A stretch of DNA of 64,000 nucleotides from Sphingobacterium pedocola (GCF_015209965.1 NZ_MU158689.1:2362248-2426247), one strand, 5' to 3'; shown: positions 25,810 through 35,285, numbered from the stretch's first letter. Made by a program: numbers and translations. Notes: generated from the letters alone by a model not told the origin.

Positions 25810-26352
25810 TTATTTGTTTCCAAATTCTTTATTATACAGTTCTATACTCTCTAAAATCACTTTTTGAGCATAAGAGCGTCCATATAAATTTTCAATTGTT
25901 ACGTTTTTCTCTTCCAGCGCTTTATAGTCTTGGAAAAAACGTACAATTTCTTTCATCGTATGTGGGGGAAGTTCAGATAAATCATTGATATAATTTACCG
26001 ACATGTCATTTTTTGCTACGGCAATGATTTTATCATCCTGTTCGCCTCCATCAATCATGTGCATTACTCCTATCACCTTGGCTTCGATTAAGCTCATAGG
26101 ATATACATCTACTGAACATAAGACCAAAATATCTAGTGGATCTTTGTCGTCACAATATGTTTGAGGGATGAATCCATAATTAGCGGGATACATGACAGAT
26201 GAGAATAAAACTCTGTCTAGTTTGATTAAACCGCTGTCTTTATCAATTTCGTATTTTGCTTTTGAACCTTTAGGAATTTCTATAATAGCATTTACAGAAT
26301 TTGGCAAGTCCTCACCAGGAGAAACTTGATGCCAAGGATGTTGTGTACTCAT
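25810..26352 (-). CDS. ppa: Inorganic pyrophosphatase (family I)
   Basis: A 180-aa soluble Mg2+-dependent pyrophosphatase. The signature is present as [12 protein letters not shown] with the three metal-binding Asp residues. Other conserved elements are the [13 protein letters not shown] start, [12 protein letters not shown] and [11 protein letters not shown]. The length is normal for the prokaryotic hexameric type. The reaction PPi to 2 Pi pulls nucleotide and aminoacyl-tRNA synthesis forward. It starts 23 nt after the DedA gene and ends 7 nt before the CNNM/CBS gene. Confidence 0.97.
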   Translation of the reverse strand: MSTQHPWHQVSPGEDLPNSVNAIIEIPKGSKAKYEIDKDSGLIKLDRVLFSSVMYPANYGFIPQTYCDDKDPLDILVLCSVDVYPMSLIEAKVIGVMHMIDGGEQDDKIIAVAKNDMSVNYINDLSELPPHTMKEIVRFFQDYKALEEKNVTIENLYGRSYAQKVILESIELYNKEFGNK

Positions 26353-26375
26353 TAATTTTTTACTGTTTGTTATGT

Positions 26376-27008
26376 TTATTTTCTGTTTTTAAGCCATCTT
26401 TTTAACAGCGCTATTGCTATAGGCAAAAACGCTATAACAATCAGACCCACAATTATGTATTCAACATACTCTATTATCCAAGGAAACTGAATCCCTAGAA
26501 AATAGCCTGAAAGTGTCAATAAAGAAACCCACAAAAATGCACCTATTATATTAAACAGCACAAATTTTCGGAAATTTAATTTGACCACTCCTGCGAATAT
26601 GGGCGCAAATGTACGAATTATCGGGACAAACCTACCGATAATCAACGCGGTTCCGCCATATTTCTGATAAAATTCTTCTGCCATAATCACGTACTTCCTT
26701 TTAAAAAGAAAGGAATCCTGCCGTTTGAAGAGCATAGGCCCTGTTCGATAACCAAACCAATAACCTATGAAATTACCCAATATACCTGCAATTAATATCC
26801 CGAAATACATGGTCGTGATGTTAACATCGATTTTCCCCAACGCACAAAAAAGACCTGCAAGAAATAACAAATAATCTCCTGGAAGGAAAAAACCAAAAAA
26901 CAAACCTGTCTCCGCAAATACAATCAAGCAAACAATATAAAATCCGCCATGACTTAACAGGTACTCGGGATCCATCAATTGCTGAAAGGACATTAAGAAC
27001 TCTTGCAT
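26376..27008 (-). CDS. DedA-family membrane protein
   Basis: A 210-aa inner-membrane protein with the SNARE-associated/DedA domain. The first hydrophobic stretch with [20 protein letters not shown] is the reentrant-loop motif. The second conserved motif ([29 protein letters not shown], given here in part) contains the key Arg residues. Several DedA proteins have been shown to be lipid-carrier flippases or to support membrane energetics; the precise substrate here cannot be assigned. It is part of the HIT-DedA-ppa-CNNM-rsmE run. Confidence 0.92.
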   Translation of the reverse strand: MQEFLMSFQQLMDPEYLLSHGGFYIVCLIVFAETGLFFGFFLPGDYLLFLAGLFCALGKIDVNITTMYFGILIAGILGNFIGYWFGYRTGPMLFKRQDSFLFKRKYVIMAEEFYQKYGGTALIIGRFVPIIRTFAPIFAGVVKLNFRKFVLFNIIGAFLWVSLLTLSGYFLGIQFPWIIEYVEYIIVGLIVIAFLPIAIALLKRWLKNRK

Positions 27009-27045
27009 ATTTATTTTTTAAATTCTCGAATAGAAGATTTCAACC

Positions 27046-27459
27046 TTAACTAGCATTCGTGATGCGTGCGATGGATTCGCGAATATCTTCTGCAATTTTA
27101 TTCATTTCATCTGCTGCTAAGGTGAGTTTTGGTTTTTCAAAATTCATATCATGCACGTGATTTAAAGGAATCAAATGGATATGGGCATGGGCCACTTCCA
27201 GCCCGACCACGGCAATACCTACTTTGCGACAAGGAAATACATCTTTTATACCCTGCGAAACGATCTTCGCGAAGATCCACATCCCTACATATCCCTCATC
27301 CTCCATATCAAAAATATAATCTGTCTCCTTTTTCGGAATAACTAGAACATGTCCTTTTGTCAAGGGGTTGACATCCAAAAAAGCCAAATAATCATTACTC
27401 TCAGCGACTTTATAAGCTGGGATTTCTCCCGAAATAATTTTTGAAAAAATGGTAGACAT
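27046..27459 (-). CDS. HIT-family nucleotide hydrolase (HinT-like)
   Basis: A 137-aa protein with the catalytic histidine triad HAHIHLIPL near the C-terminus and the typical start STIFSKIISGEIPAYKV. HIT proteins of this size hydrolyse purine nucleoside phosphoramidates or AMP conjugates. I take ATG at 27459. A longer frame opens at 27489 but homologs begin at this Met, and the promoter element TAAGTTTG (27494 to 27487, minus strand) would overlap the longer version. It is the first gene of the minus-strand run that ends with rsmE. Confidence 0.92.
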   Translation of the reverse strand: MSTIFSKIISGEIPAYKVAESNDYLAFLDVNPLTKGHVLVIPKKETDYIFDMEDEGYVGMWIFAKIVSQGIKDVFPCRKVGIAVVGLEVAHAHIHLIPLNHVHDMNFEKPKLTLAADEMNKIAEDIRESIARITNAS

Positions 27460-27486
27460 ATATCTATCGATATTAAAATTAAGTAA

Positions 27487-27494
27487 CAAACTTA
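27487..27494 (-). promoter_or_regulatory. -7 element of the HIT gene
   Basis: TAAGTTTG on the minus strand, an exact TAnnTTTG match, 27 nt before the chosen ATG at 27459; it helps to decide that start. Confidence 0.5.
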
Positions 27495-27662
27495 GATAAA
27501 TTTGCGTTCATATGCAATTTATAATTGTATGGAATACAAAAGTACAAAAGCAAATTATTCATAAGTATATGCTCATAATGTATGAATGAGCGCTACGCGG
27601 TTATCGATCTCTCCCCTGCCTTCAATAACTTATTTACAGCGGAAATATAGCAAAAAGGTACT

Positions 27663-27703
27663 AGCAAAAAAGGAGCTCTATCTTCTAGAACTCCTTTTTT
27701 GCT
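27663..27703. terminator. Terminator after greA
   Basis: A perfect 13-bp inverted repeat AGCAAAAAAGGAG (27663-27675) / CTCCTTTTTTGCT (27691-27703) with A/T runs in both arms. It is 46 nt beyond the greA stop on the minus strand. Confidence 0.8.
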
Positions 27704-27748
27704 ATTGGTGAGCGGTTATGGCAATACCGCTCATAACCTAATATTATA

Positions 27749-28222
27749 CTATCTTGAAATTTCTAATACTTCCAATTCTATTTCGCCGGCTGGTACGGCT
27801 ACTTTAGCGATGTCTCCGACCGAAAGACCTAGTAATCCTTGAGCAATCGGCGACTTCACGGAGATCTTACCAGATTTCAAATCCGCCTCCGTTTCCGAAA
27901 CCAATTGATACGTCATTTCTGCGCCATTTTTCTTGTTTTTAAGTTTAACAATGGAAAGGGCTAATACTTTTGACGTATCTAATTTTGATTCATCAATCAA
28001 TCGAGCGCTCGACAATACTTCTTCTAACTTAGCGATCTTAGCCTCGTGCATTCCTTGTGCTTCTTTCGCGGCATCATATTCCGCATTTTCCGACAAATCA
28101 CCTTTGTCACGAGCTTCAGCAATTGCATTCGCTATTTTAAGCCTCCCTTCTGTTTTCAAATATTGAACCTCTTCTTTTAGCTTTGCTAATCCTTCTTCTG
28201 TGTAATAAGTTACTTCTGCCAT
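27749..28222 (-). CDS. greA: Transcription elongation factor GreA
   Basis: A 157-aa protein of normal GreA length. The N-terminal coiled-coil (EGLAKLKEEVQYLKTEGR...GDLSENAEYDAAKEAQ) bears the acidic tip residues that enter the RNA polymerase secondary channel. The C-terminal FKBP-like domain contains SPIAQGLLGLSVGDIAKV. It stimulates transcript cleavage in backtracked complexes. Single-gene unit between two terminators. Confidence 0.97.
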   Translation of the reverse strand: MAEVTYYTEEGLAKLKEEVQYLKTEGRLKIANAIAEARDKGDLSENAEYDAAKEAQGMHEAKIAKLEEVLSSARLIDESKLDTSKVLALSIVKLKNKKNGAEMTYQLVSETEADLKSGKISVKSPIAQGLLGLSVGDIAKVAVPAGEIELEVLEISR

Positions 28223-28260
28223 ATTATTAATTTAACTTAGTTATTTTATAATTTATTTTA

Positions 28261-28308
28261 CAAAAAGAAACAAGACCACATTATCCTTCGACGGACAATA
28301 TGGTCTTG
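28261..28308 (-). terminator. Terminator after the response-regulator gene
   Basis: A 16-bp stem with two imperfect positions (28271-28286 with 28293-28308), loop TTCGAC, followed on the minus strand by TTTCTTTTTG. It closes the peptidase-like/kinase/regulator operon. Confidence 0.8.
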
Positions 28309-28357
28309 CTCTTTACGAAAATAAGAAATTTCTTTTATATTTCCAAATTAAAAAAAA

Positions 28358-29050
28358 TCATTCTTCGTCCACAAATTTATACCCCAACCCCCTTACCGTT
28401 TGAAGATATGTAGGTTTATCGGGATTGTGTTCTATTTTCTTGCGTAGGCGCACCACATGCATATCCAGTGTACGCGTATTGACATTTGAGCTGTAGCCCC
28501 AAACCACTTCCATAAGTTCTTCCCGCGTGATTTCTTTCCCCATATTTTGAAGAAAATGTAGCAAAATCCTATTTTCCAATATTGTCAATTCGATTTTTTT
28601 GCCATCCCTAACGAGTGAATGTATCTGTGGGTGATGCTCTGTACTTCCAAATATGTGAATATCTTTATTACTTTTGGGGACAAAAAATCGTACCTTATTT
28701 TCTATCATTGCGACCAATACATCCATATTAAATGGTTTAGTAATATAATCGGTAACCCCGTAGCTATAGGCATCAATTTTATCTACATCCTGAGATTTGG
28801 CCGTCATCATGATAATGATCTTTTCAAACCCCGCTTTACGTACAGCTTCACATACTTCAATTCCTTCTTTTCCTGGAAGCATCCAATCCAAGAGGACAAT
28901 ATCTGGTTGCTCCTCGAGAATCATCTTCTCCGCTTCCAAACCGTTACCGCTCTGAATGACATTATAATCTTCAGTTTGCAACCTATGACTGACCAAAAAT
29001 CTCAAATTTTCGTCGTCCTCTATGACCGCCACTGTAATATCTCTATCCAT
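28358..29050 (-). CDS. OmpR/PhoB-type response regulator
   Basis: A 230-aa two-component regulator. The receiver domain has the acidic pair ED-D at residues 11-13, phospho-acceptor Asp55 (DIVLLDWMLPGKEG), a switch Thr (MMTAKSQ) and the conserved Lys (ITKPFN). The C-terminal winged-helix DNA-binding domain contains LTILENRILLHFLQNMGKEI and the recognition helix VNTRTLDMHVVRLRKKIE. It starts 3 nt after the kinase gene and is its cognate output. The family binds direct repeats with about 11-bp spacing. No evidence in the window says that this particular regulator binds the arrays at 18 and 21 kb. Confidence 0.95.
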   Translation of the reverse strand: MDRDITVAVIEDDENLRFLVSHRLQTEDYNVIQSGNGLEAEKMILEEQPDIVLLDWMLPGKEGIEVCEAVRKAGFEKIIIMMTAKSQDVDKIDAYSYGVTDYITKPFNMDVLVAMIENKVRFFVPKSNKDIHIFGSTEHHPQIHSLVRDGKKIELTILENRILLHFLQNMGKEITREELMEVVWGYSSNVNTRTLDMHVVRLRKKIEHNPDKPTYLQTVRGLGYKFVDEE

Positions 29051-29053
29051 AAA

Positions 29054-30727
29054 TTAAACTTTTTTAATATCTAATGGAAAAGTAAGCGTAAAAACCGTAC
29101 CAATACCAAGTTGGCTTTCTACTTTTATTTCTCCGCCCATAAATTCGGTAATTTCTTTACAAAAGGCCAAGCCCAAACCAATACTTCCTTGTTGATTAAA
29201 TTGGTTCTTTACGCGATAAAATTTCTTAAAAATACTATTAAATTCCTTTTTATCTATACCTATTCCTTGATCTTTAAATATAATAACAAAATTTCTCTTA
29301 TTTTGTTGAACCTCAACCTCTAAAACTTTCCGATCAATCGGTGAATACTTATATGCATTGTCGATCAAGTTCTGAAAGACACTGTTCAATAAGACGGGGT
29401 CGGCGTATAGTTCATTATGCACGGTAATGGAATAATGAAGTTTTAGATCAGCATATTTCAATTTAAATGCATCGAATACCCGTTCGCAAAATTCTTTCAG
29501 GTCAATATACTCGCCATTGAATTTCATAGATTTATTTTCTATTTGTGCGAAAGAAAGCAGCTTATTCATCAAACTATTCAATTTATCGGCTTCTTGATCC
29601 AATATTCTACCATACATTTCCCGCTCTTTGATAGATAAATTCTCTGCACTCTTGATGTTATTACCTGCAATTTTAATAACACTAACAGGTGTTTTAAATT
29701 CATGGGTCAGATTATTAATAAAATCGTACTGTAATTGATACAGCTTACTATTAATCATCACATTACGATATATTAAATACCCAATAGACAACATAATCAG
29801 ATATAAAACGGATAGCGCGGCTATTACAGGAAAAAAACGTTTATTGACTTCTCTTTGAACATAATCCTGAGAGGTGTCAAACTGTAATTTATAATCTGAA
29901 AGCGCACCTGGTAGTGGAAGTTCTGTACTGAGGTAGGGTTCGCTTTCCGTCACTCCTTGTTCAACAATAGGCTTTATATAAATATCTTCATATAAGCTGG
30001 GATACTTATTTACAATTTTAATTTTTCGAGGATCAATGGAAAACACAAACATATCCTGTTCATACGTACTTTCGGGCAGATTTCCATCACCCATCATCGC
30101 TTTATACGCTACTAAATCCGAAATCCTCGGAATATTCATATAGGTTATTTTACCGGGTTGCACAGAATAGAACACTTTATAAATTTCGTTATCTGTAATG
30201 CGGATGGAATCGGTAAGCCGATCCAGGTAACCAACAAGTTTTAAGACCATATTATTAAACTCGTCAGAATAGTTACGGTATTCATCCATATTCTGCCGCT
30301 CGCTTATAAGTCTATTATCTTTATTCAGGTAATAATCGTAGCTTGCTTTTGACGATATCAATAAGTTATTAAATTTTACGCCTTTAGCTAAAGAATCCTT
30401 ATTTGTAAAGACCAGATCAAAGAAAACAATTTTATTCACAAATGGAAATTTCCGTAAAACTGAACTAGATAGCTCAGAAGCCTGAGTAGAATCTATATAT
30501 CCTTGATAATAGGAAACTTCGGGAATTTTAGTACTAAAAAATTCGTTAAAAGGCTTGATGGATTCGTCGAACACTTCCACTTTCCTGTTGTTGAATTCGG
30601 TCTCCACGAAATTAATGGTCATATTACGGGCTAGAAAGCCAGACACTACAAACAACATCGTTACCAACAACAAAAATGCGAGTAGCAATCCAAGATTTTT
30701 CCGATACTTGAAATCAAATTTACCCAT
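29054..30727 (-). CDS. Membrane sensor histidine kinase
   Basis: A 557-aa kinase. TM1 lies at about residues 12-32 (LGLLLAFLLLVTMLFVVSGF). A periplasmic sensor region of about 270 residues has no recognised domain. TM2 is near residue 310 (VIAALSVLYLIMLSIGYLI). The dimerisation domain has H-box NLTHEFKTP (His342). The ATPase domain carries NLIDNAYKYSP, DQGIGID and GSIGLGLAFCKE. It starts 1 bp after the stop of the peptidase-like lipoprotein gene and is followed after 3 bp by the regulator. The spacing implies that the lipoprotein, kinase and regulator are made together, perhaps as one signalling unit. Confidence 0.95.
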   Translation of the reverse strand: MGKFDFKYRKNLGLLLAFLLLVTMLFVVSGFLARNMTINFVETEFNNRKVEVFDESIKPFNEFFSTKIPEVSYYQGYIDSTQASELSSSVLRKFPFVNKIVFFDLVFTNKDSLAKGVKFNNLLISSKASYDYYLNKDNRLISERQNMDEYRNYSDEFNNMVLKLVGYLDRLTDSIRITDNEIYKVFYSVQPGKITYMNIPRISDLVAYKAMMGDGNLPESTYEQDMFVFSIDPRKIKIVNKYPSLYEDIYIKPIVEQGVTESEPYLSTELPLPGALSDYKLQFDTSQDYVQREVNKRFFPVIAALSVLYLIMLSIGYLIYRNVMINSKLYQLQYDFINNLTHEFKTPVSVIKIAGNNIKSAENLSIKEREMYGRILDQEADKLNSLMNKLLSFAQIENKSMKFNGEYIDLKEFCERVFDAFKLKYADLKLHYSITVHNELYADPVLLNSVFQNLIDNAYKYSPIDRKVLEVEVQQNKRNFVIIFKDQGIGIDKKEFNSIFKKFYRVKNQFNQQGSIGLGLAFCKEITEFMGGEIKVESQLGIGTVFTLTFPLDIKKV

Positions 30728-30728
30728 T

Positions 30729-32612
30729 TCAATCTAGATACATCGCCAAAAAAGCTTCTACTTCTTGGTAATATTCAATCGTATTCTCTTCTTTTCTAAA
30801 ACGTTTACCTTCTTCCTCTTTGTAAACATAACGAATAGGAACATCTCTATTTTTTACCTTTTGAACGAATTGATTGGCATCCGTGACACTGCTATGTTTA
30901 TCTTTACCTCCTTGGAAAAACAGAATCGGTATATTAACTTTTTCGGTATGAAATAAAGGTGAGATCGCTTTAAACAGTTCATATTCTCTCGTTGGATCGC
31001 CAATGATCTGGGCATACAACTTGAGATACTGTTGATAATAGGGCGGTATTTCTTTAAAATAGGTAAATAAATTAGTGTACCCCGAGGAGGAAATAGCACA
31101 CTTGTAGAGCGTAGGGTTAAAACAAGCAGCATACAATGCGGAATACCCACCAAAACCAACCCCCATGATCGCAATACGATTTTTGTCTGCAATGCCCTGG
31201 TGAATAAGCCATGTTACGCCATCCGATATATCATTTTGAATCTCCCCGCCCCATTGCTTGAATCCCGCGGTAAAAAACTCTTTCCCAAACCCTGTTGACC
31301 CTCTATAATTTACCTGAAAAACCGCATATCCCCTGTTCGCCAAAAATTGTACTTCAGCATTGAATCCCCAAATATCTCTTCGATTAGGCCCATCATGTAC
31401 TAGAACGACCACCGGATAGGATTTTTGCTCTTTTAATGGATAAGTTAAATAGCCTTTTATCGTTTTTCCGTCCCTGGAATAATAGGAGACTTCCTTCATT
31501 TCGCCTAAATACCTTCCCGTCAACTTTGGATTTTGGGCAGTCAGCTCGACTACCTTATCGCTATCTGTATGATAGTAGTATATACTACCTGGATTACGAT
31601 CCGTATACGTTTTAAAAACAAGCGTATTGAACATCGAATCTACATCCAATATATCGATACTATAGTCGTTAAATTTTTTTTTGATATGTTTATATATTTC
31701 TGCTAACTTGGGGTTATGAATGACAACTTCTTTATGGTTTTTATAAACGGTGCTAAATAGAGGTTCTTCATTGGAAAAAAAGTAACCCTCTCTATTGACA
31801 TCTGCATCTTTGTCGGCAAATATAACTCGCGTTTCTCTCCCATGTTGAATTCCCATCTCTACCAAAGCGAGTTTATCGCGGCCGATATTGGATAGCGCAT
31901 ACATACTATTCACATCTCCCTTTGCCGGACCCAAAGGAAAAATTGTCGATTCAAAGTCCGTTTTTATTACACTGTTAAAAGGTAATCCCTCTTCTGCACG
32001 ATACCAAAATGTTTCTACAACGCTATCGCTACTCATCACCAATCGTACTTTTCCATCGCTGGAAGCAAACCAAGAAGAAAAGTTACCTGGATTCTGATCG
32101 ACCAGCATAGCTCCGCCTCCATCCAATCGAATGCGGTACAAGTCAAAAACTGAAGAATCCCTTTTATTCATCAAAGCCAAAATATTACCGCCGAAAGAAC
32201 GAGGCGTATTAAGCCATCGGATTTGATGGTCGTCAACAGGTATCAAGGGTTTTGACAACTCATACCTGATGTCTATTGTGTATAAACGAAGGCTATCTTC
32301 AAATGATTGCGAATTAGAATATACTATAGAATCATTAGTCGCCCAGAAGAAATACTGCACATTCATATTGTCCTGATAGGTCAGCTGCTTGGAAGAGTCC
32401 GGATTAACGATATCCAACACAAAAATATTCCGGCAGTGATCTTCCAACCCCAAATATGCGACCTTACTTCCGTCGGGAGAAAGTTTAAAGCTCGTTTTCT
32501 CTGTTTTCTCAAAAAAATCTTGTATAGGAATCCTGCTTTCCTGAGAACCTCCACAGGAACACAGAAAAAATAATATGTAAAAATAAATATTCAGCTTATT
32601 CGTCAACCACAT
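30729..32612 (-). CDS. S9 (prolyl oligopeptidase) family lipoprotein, predicted catalytically inactive
   Basis: A 627-aa protein. The signal peptide has a lipobox (LFFLCSCGGS). An N-terminal beta-propeller follows (TSFKLSPDGSKVAYLG, YFFWATNDSIVYSNS and similar blades), and a C-terminal alpha/beta hydrolase domain (from about residue 375; VVVLVHDGPNRRD, VNYRGSTGFGKEF). The nucleophile elbow, normally G-x-S-x-G-G, reads GVGFGGYSA with Gly486 in the Ser position. The catalytic His position, normally in GHGF, reads GKRF with Lys603. Asp571 (GGKDKH) is kept. Two of three catalytic residues are therefore missing. It is the first gene of an operon with a histidine kinase and regulator. Confidence 0.9.
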   Translation of the reverse strand: MWLTNKLNIYFYILFFLCSCGGSQESRIPIQDFFEKTEKTSFKLSPDGSKVAYLGLEDHCRNIFVLDIVNPDSSKQLTYQDNMNVQYFFWATNDSIVYSNSQSFEDSLRLYTIDIRYELSKPLIPVDDHQIRWLNTPRSFGGNILALMNKRDSSVFDLYRIRLDGGGAMLVDQNPGNFSSWFASSDGKVRLVMSSDSVVETFWYRAEEGLPFNSVIKTDFESTIFPLGPAKGDVNSMYALSNIGRDKLALVEMGIQHGRETRVIFADKDADVNREGYFFSNEEPLFSTVYKNHKEVVIHNPKLAEIYKHIKKKFNDYSIDILDVDSMFNTLVFKTYTDRNPGSIYYYHTDSDKVVELTAQNPKLTGRYLGEMKEVSYYSRDGKTIKGYLTYPLKEQKSYPVVVLVHDGPNRRDIWGFNAEVQFLANRGYAVFQVNYRGSTGFGKEFFTAGFKQWGGEIQNDISDGVTWLIHQGIADKNRIAIMGVGFGGYSALYAACFNPTLYKCAISSSGYTNLFTYFKEIPPYYQQYLKLYAQIIGDPTREYELFKAISPLFHTEKVNIPILFFQGGKDKHSSVTDANQFVQKVKNRDVPIRYVYKEEEGKRFRKEENTIEYYQEVEAFLAMYLD

Positions 32613-32725
32613 CTTAAATACCTCGTATCTTCAAATATTAGAAAATTTTAACACTTCTATTGCATTGCAACCTTAATTTTACAGCAATCTATAAAAAATC
32701 GGAAATCGAGATATAAAAAATATTG

Positions 32726-32733
32726 TAATTTTG
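32726..32733 (+). promoter_or_regulatory. -7 element directly before the DUF4286 gene
   Basis: TAATTTTG, an exact TAnnTTTG match, ends 4 nt before the ATG at 32738, so transcription should begin at or very near the start codon (leaderless mRNA). Confidence 0.55.
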
Positions 32734-32737
32734 CGGC

Positions 32738-33043
32738 ATGTACTTATACAATATTTCCATTATCGTCGATGACGAGAATCATCAACAGCTGATAAATTGG
32801 GTAAAAAAAGATTGGCTTTCAAAAATTCAAGGCGAAGTAAAGTTTTTAAAAATGCTCAATACTCCTCATGAAGGTTCCACCTATTGTGTGCAAATTATTG
32901 CCGACAATGAGCAAGCTATTTATTCTTTCCAAAAAGAGTACGTGTCAGTTCTTCAAGAACACATCGCCTTATACTATCTGGAAAAAGCTTTTATATTCGA
33001 TAGTACTATGGAATACATTTCAAATATTGACGAAAGCACTTAA
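32738..33043 (+). CDS. DUF4286 family protein
   Basis: A 101-aa soluble protein, MYLYNISIIVDDENHQQLINWV at the start (given in part), with alternating beta strands and an alpha helix as in ferredoxin-like folds. It matches the short Bacteroidota family DUF4286. No catalytic or ligand-binding residues are known. A -7 box only 4 nt upstream predicts a leaderless transcript. The convergent small membrane-protein gene begins 15 bp beyond the stop. Confidence 0.8.
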   Translation: MYLYNISIIVDDENHQQLINWVKKDWLSKIQGEVKFLKMLNTPHEGSTYCVQIIADNEQAIYSFQKEYVSVLQEHIALYYLEKAFIFDSTMEYISNIDEST

Positions 33044-33057
33044 GAACGCTTTTTTTA

Positions 33058-33324
33058 TTAATGTTGGAATGGGGATACTCTTTCTTCTTTATTACGGTAT
33101 TTTTTATACCACAACAATCCAACTCCGGCACCTACGATGAACGGAATAGATAGAAGAAATAAGATACCATCATTTAATCCTTTACCCTGCGTATTTTCCC
33201 CTTGCGTACTATTTTCCGCATTCAACGAACACATCGCACATTGTGCGACTACTGCATTCGGCTGAAAAAGCAGCGTAAATGCAAAAAAAATCGTGGTAAG
33301 AATAAACAAGGATGATCCTTTCAT
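33058..33324 (-). CDS. Small secreted/membrane protein with CxxC, unknown function
   Basis: An 88-aa protein. The N-terminal signal (LFILTTIFFAFTLLFQPNAVVAQ) is followed by a short periplasmic part with CAMC, an Asn/Gln-rich linker, and a second hydrophobic helix (GILFLLSIPFIVGAGVGLLW) with a basic cytoplasmic tail. The CxxC directly after the probable cleavage site is the only motif. I do not recognise a function. It is convergent with the DUF4286 gene. Confidence 0.7.
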   Translation of the reverse strand: MKGSSLFILTTIFFAFTLLFQPNAVVAQCAMCSLNAENSTQGENTQGKGLNDGILFLLSIPFIVGAGVGLLWYKKYRNKEERVSPFQH

Positions 33325-33430
33325 AATACAAACTTACAAAATTAAAACTCAATTGGTGTTTTAGATTATTTTTTTGAAGGTTTCAATAGTTGGAGTATTA
33401 AATTAATCTATTACCCCATATCCTCTATGA

Positions 33431-34135
33431 TTAAGGATTCTTTTTTAAAAGGGTTTCAAATTTTTCCCAAAAACCATCTATCGGTAGCGGTGCAGTTAGA
33501 CGAACAGACTCTTCCTTTATAGGGTGTACGAATTCCAACGACCTGGAATGTAAACAAATGGTTCGACGAATACTACCTCGTGGATACCCATATTTATTAT
33601 CGCCTACAATGGGACAGCCCATATATGCCAACTGACATCGAATTTGATGCGTACGCCCGGTAAGTGGCTTTACTTCCAATAAATAATATCCTTCTAAATG
33701 CCCAACAACCTGATAATCCAGTTCTGCATAACTTCCATTTTTCACTTCACGATCATAAGCCTTGGTAATCATCTTTTTACGATCCCGGAGTAACCAATTT
33801 GTTAGCTTACCCGACGAGTCAGCCGGTTTATTCTTAACCAAAGCCAAATAGGTCTTTTCTATTTTCCTATCGTGAAAAAGACGATTCATGCGATCCAGTC
33901 CCTTACTTGTTTTGGCTAGTAGGATCATACCACTAACGGGACGATCCAATCGATGAATAACACCGACAAATGCCTCATTGGGTTTGTTGTATTTAATCTT
34001 CAGATATGTTTTTACCATCTCTTCAAGAGATGTATCTCCTGAAGGATCTACTTGCACGATATCACCACCACGTTTATTAATGGCGATATAATGATTATCT
34101 TCAAATAGCACGTCTTTATCCGTGATTCTATCCAT
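33431..34135 (-). CDS. RluA-family pseudouridine synthase
   Basis: A 234-aa enzyme with the RluA catalytic motif HRLDRPVSG (catalytic Asp64), the LTGRTHQIRCQLAYMG binding segment and KYGYPRGS near the end. It lacks an N-terminal S4 domain, so it is of the short RluA/RluC-like catalytic-domain-only type. It isomerises uridine to pseudouridine in rRNA or tRNA; the target position is not evident. It lies downstream of the mla operon, separated by 143 bp. Confidence 0.92.
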   Translation of the reverse strand: MDRITDKDVLFEDNHYIAINKRGGDIVQVDPSGDTSLEEMVKTYLKIKYNKPNEAFVGVIHRLDRPVSGMILLAKTSKGLDRMNRLFHDRKIEKTYLALVKNKPADSSGKLTNWLLRDRKKMITKAYDREVKNGSYAELDYQVVGHLEGYYLLEVKPLTGRTHQIRCQLAYMGCPIVGDNKYGYPRGSIRRTICLHSRSLEFVHPIKEESVRLTAPLPIDGFWEKFETLLKKNP

Positions 34136-34278
34136 TGTAATTCTTAATTATAAACGGCTCCTTGCTTTTTATCCATCCTGAACGACACGACTGCGAAACA
34201 GACATCAGGGGCAAGTATCGAATCCCGTAGAATCTTTATCAGCCAAAACTCTCTCCAAAGTCGATATGATAGCGAAAG

Positions 34279-35280
34279 TTATTTTACAGTATCCTGTTCG
34301 CTCTCTAGTTGCTTGGCTTCCTCTTTTGCTTTCTTTTTAAAGAATCCCCTTAGCAGAAAGTTACTTTGCAAGGCTTCCATATTTTGATCTAGTTTTTGTG
34401 TACTCAGATTCAGGTTTCTCAGTATCTGCTTGATTTCATCTGCTGCTGCAGGATCGTTTGTCAAAACACCAAGCGCATTATCCGGCCGATTGAGCCGTGC
34501 AGAAGTTTCATTCAGATTATTCATCAAAGCTGTTGCTGTCTGTGTGACTCCCTGTAATTGAGCAGCGGACTCTCTCAAACTTGCAAAAACCTGCGTATCT
34601 GTTGTCAAATCATGGATTAGCCCCTGATTGTTATTCAGTTTTTTGGTCAATAAAGCTAAGTTTGCAGAAGCCTGATTGGCATCAGACATCACTTTATTTA
34701 AGCTGTTTACTGACCCTATTAAAGAGGTGGATATTGTCGAATCCGTCAGCAGCGTACCAACAATACCTTTTCCATCAACCATATCTTTGGATATCAACGC
34801 AAAATTTTTAGTGATTTCAACTAAATTCTCGTTATTGGTTTGCAATGTCGCAAACATCGCCTCCGTATCAGTTCCTTTTCCAGACTCAATAACATCACCG
34901 TTTTTGAGTGGGGATGCTTCGTTGGTTCCACCGATAAGATTGACAATAGCATTACCGATCAAACCGTCCGAACCTAATTTAGCGACGACGTTTTCTCGGA
35001 TAAATTGACTGGATTTCTCTTCAATATGCATCACGACTTTCACATCATCGATACTTTGAAACTTGATCTCTTTAACGGTACCTACCTTAACCCCGGAAAA
35101 CCAAACATTATTACCGACTTTCAATCCTTTTACGTCGTGGAAATAAGTTGTTACCACCAAATTTTTACTAAATTTATTTTGTTGTGTCCCCAAGACAAGT
35201 ATGCCTGCTACTAATATTACTAGTCCTAATAACACGAATAAACCTACCGTTATAGACCTTTTTTTCTCGCTTGTACTCAT
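34279..35280 (-). CDS. MlaD-type MCE lipid-transport protein
   Basis: A 333-aa protein with one N-terminal membrane helix (ITVGLFVLLGLVILVAGILV) and an MCE domain at about residues 38-115 (VTTYFHDVKGLKVGNNVWFSGVKVG, given in part). A long helical C-terminal region with heptad-like Asn/Gln/Leu spacing follows, and a charged tail (FFKKKAKEEAKQLESEQD). MCE proteins form hexameric rings that pass phospholipids across the periplasm. It is the third gene of an E-F-D operon with 5 nt from the ATPase gene. No MlaB or MlaC gene is next to it. Confidence 0.9.
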   Translation of the reverse strand: MSTSEKKRSITVGLFVLLGLVILVAGILVLGTQQNKFSKNLVVTTYFHDVKGLKVGNNVWFSGVKVGTVKEIKFQSIDDVKVVMHIEEKSSQFIRENVVAKLGSDGLIGNAIVNLIGGTNEASPLKNGDVIESGKGTDTEAMFATLQTNNENLVEITKNFALISKDMVDGKGIVGTLLTDSTISTSLIGSVNSLNKVMSDANQASANLALLTKKLNNNQGLIHDLTTDTQVFASLRESAAQLQGVTQTATALMNNLNETSARLNRPDNALGVLTNDPAAADEIKQILRNLNLSTQKLDQNMEALQSNFLLRGFFKKKAKEEAKQLESEQDTVK

Positions 35281-35285
35281 ATGTT

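Noticed and set aside
28358..29050. Calling this regulator PhoB of the TTAACA arrays
   Set aside because: It belongs to the OmpR/PhoB family but is operon-linked to a different kinase and lipoprotein; no pst/phoU genes are nearby, so the link is not supported.
30729..32612. Annotating the S9 homolog as an active prolyl oligopeptidase
   Set aside because: The nucleophilic Ser and catalytic His are replaced by Gly486 and Lys603.
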